From Bacteroidales bacterium (lineage in GTDB: Bacteria; Bacteroidota; Bacteroidia; Bacteroidales; P3), in contig SFPR01000009.1 in NCBI GenBank assembly GCA_004551865.1, forward strand, positions 1-43,069: DNA of 43,069 nt. Direction: 5' to 3'. Below, piece by piece: positions 23,246-31,890 of the stretch (position 1 is the first letter of the stretch; every line of letters begins with the position of its first letter). The position numbers were made by a program, and so were the translations under genes. The notes beneath the pieces were generated by a model. It was not told where the DNA came from and made no database searches. It was given only the letters and a program-made list of their open reading frames with translations.

Positions 23246-24544
23246 ATGAGCAAGATTGATGTTCTTCTCGGTTTGCAATGGGGAGACGAAGGAAAAGGAA
23301 AGATAGTCGATGTATTGACACCGAGATATGACATAGTGGCAAGGTTTCAAGGCGGACCGAATGCGGGTCATAGTTTGGAATTTGGCAACATCAAACATGT
23401 GTTGCACATAATTCCTTCGGGAATATGCCATAAAGACAAAATAAACCTTATAGGCAACGGAGTGTTGGTAGAACCTCTCATATTGAAAAAGGAGGTTGAA
23501 ACATTGGAACAAATAGGCTTTGAACCAAAATCCAACCTCTATGTGTCGAAGAAAGCACACCTTATATTGCCTTCGCACAGAATGATGGACGCAGCTTCCG
23601 AACAGTCGAAAGGAAGTCGCAAGATTGGCTCGACGCTTAAAGGAATAGGACCGGCATACACCGACAAGGTTGCACGTTGCGGTTTGAGAGTGGGTTCGAT
23701 ATTTCAAGAGAATTTCAAGGAACTTTATTGTAGTGCGAGAGATGCTCACTTTGCTCAAATCAAGGCTTTGGGTTATTCTCCCGAAGACTTCAAAATTGAC
23801 AATATGAACTTCTCTGAATATGAGCAACTCTGGTTTGAGTCAATCGAGAGCTTGAAAATGCTTACCATTGTCGATAGTGAGTACTTTATTAACGAGGCTT
23901 TGGAAAACGGAAAGAAAATTTTGGCAGAAGGAGCTCAGGGTTCGATGTTGGATATTGACTTTGGCTCATATCCTTTTGTAACTTCTTCCAACACAATCAC
24001 CGCAGGAGTTTGCTCGGGCTTGGGAGTAGCACCGTCAAAAATCGGAAAAGTCTTCGGAATTTGCAAAGCATACTGCACAAGGGTCGGAAGCGGACCTTTC
24101 CCTACCGAATTGTTTGATGCAGACGGCGAAAAGATGCGTCAGGAGGGTAGAGAATTCGGCTCAACCACAGGAAGACCGAGACGCTGTGGCTGGCTTGACA
24201 TTCCGGCATTGAAATATACTTGTATGCTCAACGGAGTTACGCATCTTATGTTGATGAAAATAGATGTGCTTAACTCGTTTGAACAGATTAAAATTTGCGA
24301 TGAATATACCATTGACGGCAAAGCAACCACCAAAGTGCCGTATGATGTGGAAGCAAAGATAGATCCGATTTACTCATCGCACAAGGGCTGGTGCCGGAAC
24401 ATTGCAGGCATAAAGCAATTTGAGCAACTGCCTCAGCAAATGAAAGACTATGTTCACACAATAGAAGAAAAATTAAACCTTCCTGTGGCAATAGTTTCCA
24501 CTTCGCCCGACAGAGAAGACACAATCATTAAATCAGAATTTTAA
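23246..24544 (+). CDS. purA: Adenylosuccinate synthetase
   Basis: Catalyses GTP-dependent joining of IMP and aspartate to adenylosuccinate, the first committed step to AMP. 432 residues, the usual length. The GTP-binding motif is LQWGDEGKGKIVD (about 9-21), with GGPNAGHS (IMP/aspartate site) near 35, the SRKIGSTLKGIGPAY stretch, EGAQGSMLDIDFGSYPFVTSS near 231-251, and TTGRPRRCGWLDI near 308-320. It begins a three-gene unit with the PepSY-like and OstA-like genes, 21 bp and 4 bp gaps; this appears to be operon sharing rather than a functional link. Confidence 0.97.
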   Translation: MSKIDVLLGLQWGDEGKGKIVDVLTPRYDIVARFQGGPNAGHSLEFGNIKHVLHIIPSGICHKDKINLIGNGVLVEPLILKKEVETLEQIGFEPKSNLYVSKKAHLILPSHRMMDAASEQSKGSRKIGSTLKGIGPAYTDKVARCGLRVGSIFQENFKELYCSARDAHFAQIKALGYSPEDFKIDNMNFSEYEQLWFESIESLKMLTIVDSEYFINEALENGKKILAEGAQGSMLDIDFGSYPFVTSSNTITAGVCSGLGVAPSKIGKVFGICKAYCTRVGSGPFPTELFDADGEKMRQEGREFGSTTGRPRRCGWLDIPALKYTCMLNGVTHLMLMKIDVLNSFEQIKICDEYTIDGKATTKVPYDVEAKIDPIYSSHKGWCRNIAGIKQFEQLPQQMKDYVHTIEEKLNLPVAIVSTSPDREDTIIKSEF

Positions 24545-24565
24545 TACTCCAAATATATGTTTGTC

Positions 24566-25660
24566 ATGAGAAGAATAATAGTAGCAATTTTGGCAGTGGC
24601 GTTTTCGATGTCTTGTTTTGCACAGAAACTACGCCCTTCGGACGTACCTCAAGAGGTGAGATTGGGATTGGAGAACACATATTCCGATTATAAGCTCAAG
24701 GGCTGGTACTTTGAGACAGGGCAATATGTTGCCGAAATCGACATAGACAATCAGATAGGACGGGTATTTTTGACTGCAACGGGAAATTGGCAGTTTACAA
24801 TCTTCGATGTTCAGCAGCAAGAGCTGCCTACTTTGGTTGCCAACTACTTTCTGAACAACTATCCGGGCTATCGCATCAAGAAGTCGGAATATGTGGAAGA
24901 CTTTTCGGGCGATAACTATTACAGATTGATAATTGCAATGAAGGGAGTGGGACAAACAGAGTACGAAATGATATTTGACCCTCGCGGAAAGCTGACCAAG
25001 ACCAATGCTCCCGACCCCGACTTTGTCAAGAAGGACTATATTGCACGTCTCAATCCCGAAGCAATAGAGTATCGTCAGAAAAAGATGGCTGAAAGAGCCT
25101 CCTTGGACGGTAGCGGCTTGGAGATAAGAACAGGAGAGGAGGGAGACGTGAAGAAAAATTCCAAATCAAAAGACGTGGACATAGAAGCACCGGAGGCATT
25201 GGACGTTCCTGTCATTCCTGAGGAAGTAACAAAAGCCTTTAAGAAGAAATTCCCACGCTTGGAAGTCAATCAGTGGAAAGAAGAGGACGGAAATTACAGA
25301 GCATACTACGAAAACCGCGGCAGAGACATGGAAATGCTTTTTGCTCCCGACGGAATGGTGATGACAACTACCACAGCAGTCGAGAAAGAACGCTATCCGC
25401 GTTTGATAATCAGAGATTTGTCATCGCGTTATCCCGAAGTTAAGTTTCCTTCTGCCATAACCAAGTTCCAAAAGGTTGATTATGATTTGAAATATCGCAA
25501 AACCGTAACCGACAGAAAGCTCGATACCTATTATTATATAGAGTTTACCCAGAAGATAAAGGGCAAAAAGGACAAGAAAACGGTAAAATTGACTTACGAC
25601 AAGTCGTTTAAGTATCAGGGATTGGCAGGAAGTACAGACGAATACCAAGAGGAAGAATAG
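24566..25660 (+). CDS. Secreted PepSY-like (PF11396-type) protein
   Basis: Exported protein of 364 residues from ATG 24566, with signal peptide MRRIIVAILAVAFSMSCFAQ; an ATG three codons earlier is possible. The body looks like repeats of the PepSY-like fold found in Bacteroidota periplasmic proteins: units with a PxxVxxxfxxxYP pattern (DVPQEVRLGLENTYSDYKLKGW; IPEEVTKAFKKKFPRLEVNQW), each followed by Y-rich strands such as YYRLIIAMKGVGQTEYEMIF and YRAYYENRGRDMEMLFAPDG. A charged linker around 190-210 (KKNSKSKDVDIEAPEA) separates two halves. The function of this family is unknown. Genes on both sides lie within 21 and 4 bp. Confidence 0.75.
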   Translation: MRRIIVAILAVAFSMSCFAQKLRPSDVPQEVRLGLENTYSDYKLKGWYFETGQYVAEIDIDNQIGRVFLTATGNWQFTIFDVQQQELPTLVANYFLNNYPGYRIKKSEYVEDFSGDNYYRLIIAMKGVGQTEYEMIFDPRGKLTKTNAPDPDFVKKDYIARLNPEAIEYRQKKMAERASLDGSGLEIRTGEEGDVKKNSKSKDVDIEAPEALDVPVIPEEVTKAFKKKFPRLEVNQWKEEDGNYRAYYENRGRDMEMLFAPDGMVMTTTTAVEKERYPRLIIRDLSSRYPEVKFPSAITKFQKVDYDLKYRKTVTDRKLDTYYYIEFTQKIKGKKDKKTVKLTYDKSFKYQGLAGSTDEYQEEE

Positions 25661-25664
25661 CCGA

Positions 25665-27197
25665 ATGTCATTGAAGCGGACGGCATTGCAGATATTTTTC
25701 ATCATTATTACCACTTGCAGTGCCATAGCACAGAAACAAATAGATTATCAGTCAGATTGGGGAGAGAGGAGACCTTCTTTCCCCGACTGTTTGATATTAA
25801 AGAGCAATGTTGTCTTTGTTCATCAAGACATGACGATGAGTTGCGACTCTGCTGTCTTCAATACGAAAGACAACTTCATAGAAGCCTTTGGTAACATACA
25901 CCTTTGGCAAGATACAATCGACCTTTACGGAGACCAAGTCTATTATGACGGTAACACAAAGACTGCAGAAATTTTCGGAAAGGTCGTCACGCTGCAAGAC
26001 GGCGGCATGACATTGCAAACAGACTACATTGTGTGGGAGCGGGAAGCCCAAACAGTTCGCTATACCAACTCAGCGGACATCTGGAACGACGAAAGCACAC
26101 TCAAAAGCCTCATGGGAACTTATTATACCGATACAAAAATCATCGAATTTACCGACAGAGTTAGAATATCTTCTCCAAACGCCGATATTCAATCGGACTC
26201 TCTGATGTATGACACCAAGACCGATTGGGCTTATTTCTATTCTCCGACCAACATCACGACATCTGACAGTCTTGTTATACTTACCGAAAGAGGCAACTTC
26301 AACACAAAAACTAACCAAGCCGTACTTTATCAAAACAACATCTTGCAACAAAAAGCACAAACCCTCATTGCCGACAGCATAGACTACAATACAGAGACAG
26401 AATGCGGCAAAGCGTTTGGCAATGTCTTCATTTCCGATACGGCAAACGACCTGAGAGCATATTCAAATTATTTGGAGACCGACAGAAAAGACAGTCTCAA
26501 ATATGCCTTTTTGACAGATAAAGTTCTTGTGGAGCAGATTGACGGAACAGACACCCTGTTTCTGCATTCTGATACATTGTGGGTCAATTTTGACAAGGCG
26601 GACAAGGCTGAGCAAATCTTGGCTTATCGTCATGTGAAGATGTTTCGCTACGATATGCAGGCGGTTTGTGATTTTGTTTGCTACCAAGTGAAAGACAGCA
26701 TGGCATACCTTTTGGACAGACCTGTGCTTTGGCAACAGGAAAGCCAGTTTACAGCCGACACAATCTGCATTTACACCGACAAAAAAGGAATAAAAAGTAT
26801 GCTTTTGTACCCAAATCCGCTGATAATACAGAACTCCGATTCGACTACAAACCTCTATTACAATCAAATATCGGGCAAGCGTCTTTTTGCTCGCTTTAAT
26901 AAAAACAAAATCAGCTTTGCTCAGATTGACGACAACGTCAATATTATCTATCATGTTTGGGAAGAGAAAAAGGACAAGCCCAAACAATATACCGGTATCA
27001 ATATCGGCAGTTGCAATTCTTTGAAGCTGTATTTTGAAAAGGCAAAACCCCAAAAGATGACGGCGGTCGGAAGTCCCGATTTTTACATTGACGATTTTGA
27101 AAGGGTGGAAGAAAAAGACCGAACCCTCAAAGGATTTGCATGGTTTGAAAAGATACGTCCCCAAAACAAAGAAGATATTTTTATACATCGCGACTGA
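25665..27197 (+). CDS. OstA-like (LptA/LptD N-terminal type) periplasmic protein
   Basis: 510 residues with a signal peptide (MSLKRTALQIFFIIITTCSA). It is a long series of OstA/LptA-type beta-jellyroll turns: repeated D(S/T)xxYxxxTxxAxxxGNV patterns, for example DLYGDQVYYDGNTKTAEIFG, then QTLIADSIDYNTETECGKAF and MTLQTDYIVWEREAQTVRYT. In Bacteroidota these OstA-like proteins are thought to help lipopolysaccharide transport to the outer membrane, by analogy with LptA. It lacks the C-terminal barrel of LptD, as expected at this length. It is last in the purA unit and ends with a charged tail. No terminator is visible before grpE. Confidence 0.82.
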   Translation: MSLKRTALQIFFIIITTCSAIAQKQIDYQSDWGERRPSFPDCLILKSNVVFVHQDMTMSCDSAVFNTKDNFIEAFGNIHLWQDTIDLYGDQVYYDGNTKTAEIFGKVVTLQDGGMTLQTDYIVWEREAQTVRYTNSADIWNDESTLKSLMGTYYTDTKIIEFTDRVRISSPNADIQSDSLMYDTKTDWAYFYSPTNITTSDSLVILTERGNFNTKTNQAVLYQNNILQQKAQTLIADSIDYNTETECGKAFGNVFISDTANDLRAYSNYLETDRKDSLKYAFLTDKVLVEQIDGTDTLFLHSDTLWVNFDKADKAEQILAYRHVKMFRYDMQAVCDFVCYQVKDSMAYLLDRPVLWQQESQFTADTICIYTDKKGIKSMLLYPNPLIIQNSDSTTNLYYNQISGKRLFARFNKNKISFAQIDDNVNIIYHVWEEKKDKPKQYTGINIGSCNSLKLYFEKAKPQKMTAVGSPDFYIDDFERVEEKDRTLKGFAWFEKIRPQNKEDIFIHRD

Positions 27198-27208
27198 CTT
27201 TTTGTCAT

Positions 27209-27261
27209 AGAACGATGTTTTTGGAATAAATCTTGATTACACAAAAATGAAACGGCGTTTT
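27209..27261. repeat. Solitary palindrome box at the grpE 5' end, with a decayed neighbour
   Basis: GAAACGGCGTTTT at 27249-27261 overlaps the first possible grpE start codon and would be read as KRRFD. AGAACGATGTTTT at 27209-27221, 40 bp upstream, resembles the box at 11 of the 12 arm positions and may be a decayed copy. Spacing is not the usual multiple of 21. Confidence 0.55.
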
Positions 27262-27915
27262 GATAAAGCAAAATCAGAAGATAGTTCAAACAAAACGGGC
27301 AGAACGAAAAATAAGACCCAAAAATTGATAAACAAACTCTTAAACAAGAATAAGGAAATGGCAGAAAATAACGAAGAAAAGCAGCAGACACAGCAGAAGA
27401 ACGAGCAATCGCAAGAGCAGCAGACCGAACAAACTCAGAATTGTGAACAAAAGGAAGAAAATAAGCAAGAGAATTGGGAGGAAAAGTTTGAAGAGTTGAA
27501 CAAGAAATACCTTTTGCTCTATTCGGATTTTGAGAATTTTCGCAAGCGAAAGGCAAAGGAGCAGATGGAATTGGTCATGAATGCGGCAGAAAGTACGATT
27601 AAGGACTTGCTTCCGGTGATTGACGACTATGAGAGGGCATTGCAGAACATGGAAAGTTCGGAAGATGAGATTTTTGTCAAGACCAAGGAAGGTTTGGAAC
27701 TCATTTACAACAAACTTATGAGTACTTTGAGCAAGCAGGGGTTGAAGCCGATAAATGCAAAGGGAGAATTGTTTGACGAAAATCTTCATGAAGCCATTGC
27801 CAGAATACCGGCTCAAAATGAGCAAGACAAAGGAAAGGTAATGGACGAGACCACAAAGGGATATTACCTCAACGATAAAGTTATCCGCTACTCTAAGGTA
27901 GTGGTTGCAATGTAA
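27247..27915 (+). CDS. grpE: Nucleotide exchange factor GrpE
   Basis: Co-chaperone that releases ADP from DnaK. The conserved core is clear: long coiled coil with LNKKYLLLYSDFENFRKRKA, the dimer head LLPVIDDYERALQNM, and the C-terminal beta domain EAIARIPAQ and GYYLNDKVIRYSKVVV. The start is uncertain. ATG 27247 gives 222 residues with a lysine-rich N-terminus whose first codons overlap a repeat box; ATG 27358 gives 185 residues, starting MAENNEEKQQ, closer to the usual GrpE length. Glutamine/glutamate-rich low-complexity sequence at 45-80 is normal for this protein. dnaJ follows 15 bp later with a good AAGGAG site, so grpE-dnaJ is an operon. No obvious heat-shock operator was seen. Confidence 0.9.
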   Translation: MKRRFDKAKSEDSSNKTGRTKNKTQKLINKLLNKNKEMAENNEEKQQTQQKNEQSQEQQTEQTQNCEQKEENKQENWEEKFEELNKKYLLLYSDFENFRKRKAKEQMELVMNAAESTIKDLLPVIDDYERALQNMESSEDEIFVKTKEGLELIYNKLMSTLSKQGLKPINAKGELFDENLHEAIARIPAQNEQDKGKVMDETTKGYYLNDKVIRYSKVVVAM

Positions 27916-27930
27916 CAAAGGAGAAACGAG

Positions 27931-29097
27931 ATGGCAGAAAAGAGAGATTATTATGAAGTCTTGGGTGTGTCAAAGAACGCCACAGATGAAGAATTGAAGA
28001 AGGCGTACCGAAAGCTTGCCATAAAGTATCACCCGGACAAAAATCCGGGAGACAAGGAAGCCGAAGAAAAGTTTAAGGAAGCCGCAGAGGCATACGATGT
28101 TCTCAGAGACAAAGAAAAGAGAGCTCGTTACGACCAGTTCGGACACGCAGGTGTAGATGGACAGGCAGGCTTTGGCGGCGGCGGAATGAACATGGACGAT
28201 ATTTTCTCTATGTTTGGCGATATTTTTGGCGGCAGAGGCTTTGGTGGTTTTGGCGGATTCGGAGGCTTTGGCGGCGGACGTTCTTCTTCGGGCAGCAGAG
28301 TAAACCGCGGAGGCAACCTCAGAATAAGAGTAAAACTCACCTTGGAAGAAATAAACAAAGGTGTAGAGAAAAAAATCAAGGTAAAGAAATATGTTCCCTG
28401 CAAGAGCTGCGGCGGAAGCGGTGCAAAAGCAGGCTCGGAAAAGGAAACTTGCCCTCATTGTGGCGGAAGTGGTACGATAATTCAGGTTCAGAGAACGATT
28501 TTGGGTAATATGCAGACAAGAACAACTTGTCCTCATTGCCAAGGAGAGGGAGTCATCATAAAGGATAAGTGTCCTGACTGCCATGGAGACGGAATTGTTC
28601 AGAGCGAAGAGGTGATGCAAATCAAAATTCCTGCGGGAGTGTCTGACGGAATGCAGCTTTCGATGCAGGGGAAAGGCAATGCGGGAGCAAGAAACGGCAT
28701 AAATGGCGATTTGATAGTCCTTATAGAAGAGGTAAAGCACGATATATTTGAGCGAGATGGCAACAATCTCTGTATGCAAACCTACATCACATTCTCACAA
28801 GCTGTTCAAGGTACAACGATTGAGGTTCCAACCTTGGACGGAAAGGTGAAATTCAAAATTGAACAGGGAATGCAGAGCGGCAAAGTCTATCGTCTGAAAG
28901 GCAAAGGACTTCCCGAGGTGAACGGATACGGCAGAGGAGACCTTTTGGTGAGAGTTGATGTCTGGGTTCCGAAGAGTTTTACCAAGGAACAGAAGAAACT
29001 GTTGGACGAATTGGACAAACACAAAGAGTTTCAGCCTAAACCTTCGGGTAAAGAGAAGAGCTTCTTCGAGAAAATGAAAGATATGTTCAGCAATTAA
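27931..29097 (+). CDS. dnaJ: Chaperone DnaJ (type I Hsp40)
   Basis: Co-chaperone that delivers substrates to DnaK and stimulates its ATPase. 388 residues, full-length type I. The J domain (about 5-70) has KYHPDKNPG with the essential HPD; a Gly/Phe-rich linker runs from about 72 to 130 (GFGGFGGFGGFGGG); the zinc-binding domain has four CxxCxGxG repeats (CKSCGGSG, CPHCGGSG, CPHCQGEG, CPDCHGDG); then the two C-terminal substrate-binding barrels and the tail. Preceded by AAGGAG, one of the few recognisable Shine-Dalgarno sequences here, and translated from the grpE transcript. A strong terminator follows 8 bp after the stop. Confidence 0.97.
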   Translation: MAEKRDYYEVLGVSKNATDEELKKAYRKLAIKYHPDKNPGDKEAEEKFKEAAEAYDVLRDKEKRARYDQFGHAGVDGQAGFGGGGMNMDDIFSMFGDIFGGRGFGGFGGFGGFGGGRSSSGSRVNRGGNLRIRVKLTLEEINKGVEKKIKVKKYVPCKSCGGSGAKAGSEKETCPHCGGSGTIIQVQRTILGNMQTRTTCPHCQGEGVIIKDKCPDCHGDGIVQSEEVMQIKIPAGVSDGMQLSMQGKGNAGARNGINGDLIVLIEEVKHDIFERDGNNLCMQTYITFSQAVQGTTIEVPTLDGKVKFKIEQGMQSGKVYRLKGKGLPEVNGYGRGDLLVRVDVWVPKSFTKEQKKLLDELDKHKEFQPKPSGKEKSFFEKMKDMFSN

Positions 29098-29105
29098 GCA
29101 CAGAA

Positions 29106-29144
29106 AAAAGCGGCAGGCATCAATTTGTCTGCCGCTTTTGCTTT
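29106..29144 (+). terminator. Rho-independent terminator of grpE-dnaJ
   Basis: AAAAGCGGCAGGCA (29106-29119) pairs with TGTCTGCCGCTTTT (29126-29139), a 14-bp stem with one G-T pair and a 6-nt loop, followed by GCTTTT. Confidence 0.92.
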
Positions 29145-29176
29145 TGCAGAATAGGGGATAGAAAAGTTGAGCAAAA

Positions 29177-29273
29177 AAGACGGCGTTTTACTGAAATAAA
29201 TCGCCGTTTTATTTTTGCGAAACGGCGTTTTGTCAGAATAATACGGCGATTTATTTTGACAAAACGCCGTCTT
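29177..29273. repeat. 21-bp palindrome array 10 (5 boxes)
   Basis: Boxes start at 29177, 29198, 29219, 29240 and 29261, exactly 21 bp apart: AAGACGGCGTTTT, AAATCGCCGTTTT, GAAACGGCGTTTT, AATACGGCGATTT, AAAACGCCGTCTT. None is perfect, so this looks the most decayed array, yet phasing is intact. It is the longest array and lies 33 bp after the dnaJ terminator. Confidence 0.92.
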
Positions 29274-29403
29274 TTTTTGTCATGTTTACTCTTTGCTATT
29301 TTGCTCTGCCAATGGTGTGAAGTTTTTCTTCGCTTTGGTTAATTTGACCGAAGATAATGTTACCGAAATGCGCAAAACAATGCAAATAATATCAAGATTT
29401 GAA

Positions 29404-29718
29404 TTTACAAAAGTAAAATCAAAGAGCAAACACTTCAAGTTTGTATTTTACAAAAGTAATTTCAAAATATCTGGAGTGAGTATTTCTTGTCTCGGTTATT
29501 GAAGTACAAAGGAGTAAATTCTGAAAGAGTAAATCACAAAAGTAATTTGCATAAACCATTGTGAAATTTGGCTGTAAAGACTTAAAGCGATGGTTTAATG
29601 TAACCTTTTGGACAAATGTTCGTAAGCTATATTACAAATGTAAAATAAAGAAATATTCAAGGAATACTTGACGGTGTTTTACAGAAGTAACAAGAAATAG
29701 TAATTTTACAGAAGTAAA
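29404..29718. promoter_or_regulatory. Array of TTTAC-N4-GTAAA operator-like palindromes upstream of the XRE gene
   Basis: Perfect sites at 29404-29417 (spacer AAAA) and 29705-29718 (AGAA); one-mismatch sites at 29447-29460 (GTAAT), 29631-29644 (ATTAC) and 29678-29691 (GTAAC); a weaker site at 29533-29546 (ATCAC...GTAAT). A further degenerate pair of half-sites is near 29503-29517. The last site ends three bases before the ATG of the XRE-type regulator, so binding there could block its own expression. The rest of 29274-29721 shows no convincing gene. Confidence 0.7.
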
Positions 29719-29721
29719 ATC

Positions 29722-30213
29722 ATGATACAAGGGAGAATTGTGGAATTGATGTCCCATTTCAAGGTTACTGCATTGGAATTGGCAAACAATATAGGGGTGC
29801 AACCTTCGAGTGTTTCGCACATTTTGTCGGGCAGAAACAAGCCAAGTTTGGATTTTGTCAATAAGTTGCTCGACAAATATCCGCAGGTAAACTTCGATTG
29901 GCTCGTAAACGGAAGAGGAAATATGCTTAAATCCTCGGGAGAAGAAGAAAGCGGTCGCAATTTGTTCTCTTTTGCCGGAGCGAGTGAGGATTTGTCCTCT
30001 TCGGAAGAAGAAAAAGCTGAACAAATTGCAGAACACAATCCTCAAAAACAGCCTACAAGAAGCCGAAAAAGCAAAGCAAAAGAGAGTCTGTCGGTTTCTC
30101 AAAACGACTATTTGCCGCCAAATCAATCTCAAAGCAAGCAAATCAGTCGCATAATGGTGTTTTACACCGACAACACCTTTGAGGAGTTTACTCCCTGCAA
30201 GAGAGAAAATTGA
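29722..30213 (+). CDS. XRE-family helix-turn-helix transcriptional regulator
   Basis: DNA-binding protein of 163 residues. The HTH_XRE domain (about 5-62) contains VTALELANNIGVQPSSVSHI followed by LSGRNKPSLDFVNKLLDKYP and NFDWLVNGRGNM, a form widespread in Bacteroidota regulators. Residues 70-140 are low-complexity and charged (acidic EEE/SSSEEEKAEQ, then basic TRSRKSKAK), probably flexible. The tail ISRIMVFYTDNTFEEFTPCKRE is a short conserved-looking beta element. The upstream 320 bp carry about six TTTAC-N4-GTAAA palindromes, one touching the start codon, which suggests strong autorepression. No TAnnTTTG box was found close to the gene. The signal and other targets are unknown. Confidence 0.86.
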   Translation: MIQGRIVELMSHFKVTALELANNIGVQPSSVSHILSGRNKPSLDFVNKLLDKYPQVNFDWLVNGRGNMLKSSGEEESGRNLFSFAGASEDLSSSEEEKAEQIAEHNPQKQPTRSRKSKAKESLSVSQNDYLPPNQSQSKQISRIMVFYTDNTFEEFTPCKREN

Positions 30214-30275
30214 CTTGTGAATAAGTATGTGTGTTTTTCTCTTAAAAGGAGTTGATTACTATCGAAAATAATGTA

Positions 30276-30283
30276 TATCTTTG
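30276..30283 (+). promoter_or_regulatory. -7 box of the nrnA-recN gene cluster
   Basis: TATCTTTG followed by CAAG, 36 bp before the ATG at 30319. Because the box overlaps the 5' end of the longest reading frame (ATG 30271), it argues for the downstream ATG. TTG at 30251-30253 may serve as -33. Confidence 0.6.
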
Positions 30284-30318
30284 CAAGATTTTACCAAGCA
30301 TTTGGTTTTTGCATAGAT

Positions 30319-31332
30319 ATGAATTTTGAAAAGGACAAGATAGAAGAGTTTGGCAGATTGCTATCAGGCTCGGACAATATAGTTTTGGTCGGACATTTCA
30401 ATCCGGACGGCGATGCCGTAGGCTCAACGACGGGGCTTTGGCACTACTTGAAGGCGATAGGGAAAAATGCAACTATTGTTTATCCCAATGAGTTTCCGTT
30501 GTCTATGTCTCCGTTTTTGAAAGATGTTGATTATCTGATAGTTTCTTGTGCAGAGAAGGCTGTCAGGGCAGCCTTGGAGAGGGCAGAGCTGTTGATATGC
30601 CTTGACTTTTGCACCTATTCTCGCACTTGTGAACAAATCGAAAGCCGTTTGCAGCAGATGAGTTGTCCAAAGGTTGTGATAGATCATCATGAAAATCCCG
30701 ACAACATAGGGCTTTTGTTTTCCGACACCAAGGCATCTTCAACCTGTGAGTTGGTTTATAAAATCCTTTCTTCGCTTGACGAAAATCATATTACAATAGA
30801 CTGTGCCACAGCTTTGTATGCAGGAATTTGTACCGACACCGGCAGTTTCTCACACTCCTGTTCGAGAAGAGATGTGTTCGATGTGGTCGGCGATTTGACC
30901 GAAAGAGGGGTCGATATTGCTGCGGTAAAGCGTCAGGTTATTGATTTGTCAAGCGAAAACAGATTGAGACTTTTGGGATTTATGCTCAAAGACAAATTGA
31001 AGGTCTTTCCCGAAAAGGGAGCTGCCTACATGGCGGTTTCAAAGAAAGAATTGAGACGTTTCGATTTCAAAAAAGGTGATTTGGAAGGAGTTGTGAACTA
31101 TGCCTTACGCATTGAGGGAGTGCGATTTGCGGCATTGCTTTCGGAAAGAGGGGATATAATCAGAATGTCATTTCGTTCGCTTTCGCCAAAGGTTGATGTC
31201 AATAAGTTTGCAGCCCGATATTGGGAAGGCGGAGGACATGTTCAGGCGGCCGGAGGCACATCTTCGCTCGGTTTGGAGCTGACTTGCAAAATTTTGGAGC
31301 AACAAATAGAAAAACGATTGTATGACAAATAA
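30319..31332 (+). CDS. DHH-family phosphoesterase, NrnA-like
   Basis: Bifunctional oligoribonuclease / pAp phosphatase type enzyme that degrades short RNA oligonucleotides to mononucleotides in bacteria lacking Orn. 337 residues from ATG 30319. The DHH domain has GHFNPDGDAVGS (25-36, metal-binding Asp30 and Asp32), a following aspartate in LLICLDF, and the VIDHHEN motif near 120; the DHHA1 domain at the C-terminus has GGGHVQAAGG near 304. Starting at an earlier ATG (30271) would include the promoter box. It opens a long same-strand run through recN; the next gene overlaps its stop. NrnA versus another DHH/DHHA1 subfamily cannot be settled here, so no symbol is given. Confidence 0.88.
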   Translation: MNFEKDKIEEFGRLLSGSDNIVLVGHFNPDGDAVGSTTGLWHYLKAIGKNATIVYPNEFPLSMSPFLKDVDYLIVSCAEKAVRAALERAELLICLDFCTYSRTCEQIESRLQQMSCPKVVIDHHENPDNIGLLFSDTKASSTCELVYKILSSLDENHITIDCATALYAGICTDTGSFSHSCSRRDVFDVVGDLTERGVDIAAVKRQVIDLSSENRLRLLGFMLKDKLKVFPEKGAAYMAVSKKELRRFDFKKGDLEGVVNYALRIEGVRFAALLSERGDIIRMSFRSLSPKVDVNKFAARYWEGGGHVQAAGGTSSLGLELTCKILEQQIEKRLYDK

Positions 31333-31882
31333 GATTGTATTGCCGATTGCTTTGAGCGTGTGTTTGTTGTGTGCCTGTGTAAGGTCATATCAAGAGGAAG
31401 ATTTATCCTCTGCTTCAACCCAAGCGACAGAACAAGCAGAAAAAGAGAAACTTTCGCAAGAAGAAAAGCTGATGGAAGCCAACAAAGTCATGCTCAAAAA
31501 AGAGCAGGAGAGGATTGCATCATACATAAGCCGCAGAGGGTGGGATATGGAGCAGAAAGAAGGAGTGTATGTGCAGGAATTGACTGCCGGAAATGGTAAA
31601 GCATTTGTTCAAGATGACAAGGTTAAAGTCGAATATGACTGTGAGTTATTGACGGGAGAGAAGATATTTTCGTCAAAGACAGACGGAGCGATTGTTTTCA
31701 CCATAGGCAAGGGCGGAAATATGCCTTTGGGACTGCAAACCGCCGTCGAGGCAATGTCTGACGGCACAAGGGCGAGAGTTATCGTGCCTTACAATATGGC
31801 TTACGGGCTTTCGGGAGACGGCAACAAAGTTCCCAAGTCTGCAAGTTTGGTTTATGTTTTAACTGTTAGTAAATTGAATTAA
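31322..31882 (+). CDS. FKBP-type peptidyl-prolyl isomerase lipoprotein (single domain)
   Basis: 186-residue envelope lipoprotein: signal sequence with lipobox LCAC (Cys19), a charged coiled segment to about residue 75, then one FKBP domain: DDKVKVEYDCELLTGEKIFS, then FTIGKGGNMPLGLQTAVEAM and RVIVPYNMAYGL. FKBP enzymes catalyse cis-trans isomerisation of prolyl bonds and aid folding of exported proteins. The FKBP domain is compact and lacks some usual aromatic pocket residues (for example the W/F in IPGWEE is replaced by LGLQT), so activity may be weak. It is the first of three consecutive FKBP genes, overlapping the nrnA stop by 11 bp. GldI-type gliding proteins are related, but nothing here shows that role. 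Confidence 0.85.
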   Translation: MTNKIVLPIALSVCLLCACVRSYQEEDLSSASTQATEQAEKEKLSQEEKLMEANKVMLKKEQERIASYISRRGWDMEQKEGVYVQELTAGNGKAFVQDDKVKVEYDCELLTGEKIFSSKTDGAIVFTIGKGGNMPLGLQTAVEAMSDGTRARVIVPYNMAYGLSGDGNKVPKSASLVYVLTVSKLN

Positions 31883-31890
31883 AGGAAAAT

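Noticed and set aside
26165..26177. CAAACGCCGATAT in the OstA-like gene
   Set aside because: Imperfect, solitary and without 21-bp neighbours; treated as chance.
26463..27188. Minus-strand open frame of 241 codons opposite the OstA-like gene
   Set aside because: Antisense to a recognisable coding frame; no motif, promoter or start signal.
27970..28779. Minus-strand open frame of 269 codons opposite dnaJ
   Set aside because: Alanine- and serine-rich reverse image of the DnaJ glycine-rich and zinc regions.
29293..29502. Plus-strand open frame of 69 codons in the dnaJ-XRE gap
   Set aside because: Starts with TTG, lacks a promoter or family resemblance, and runs over two of the operator-like palindromes.
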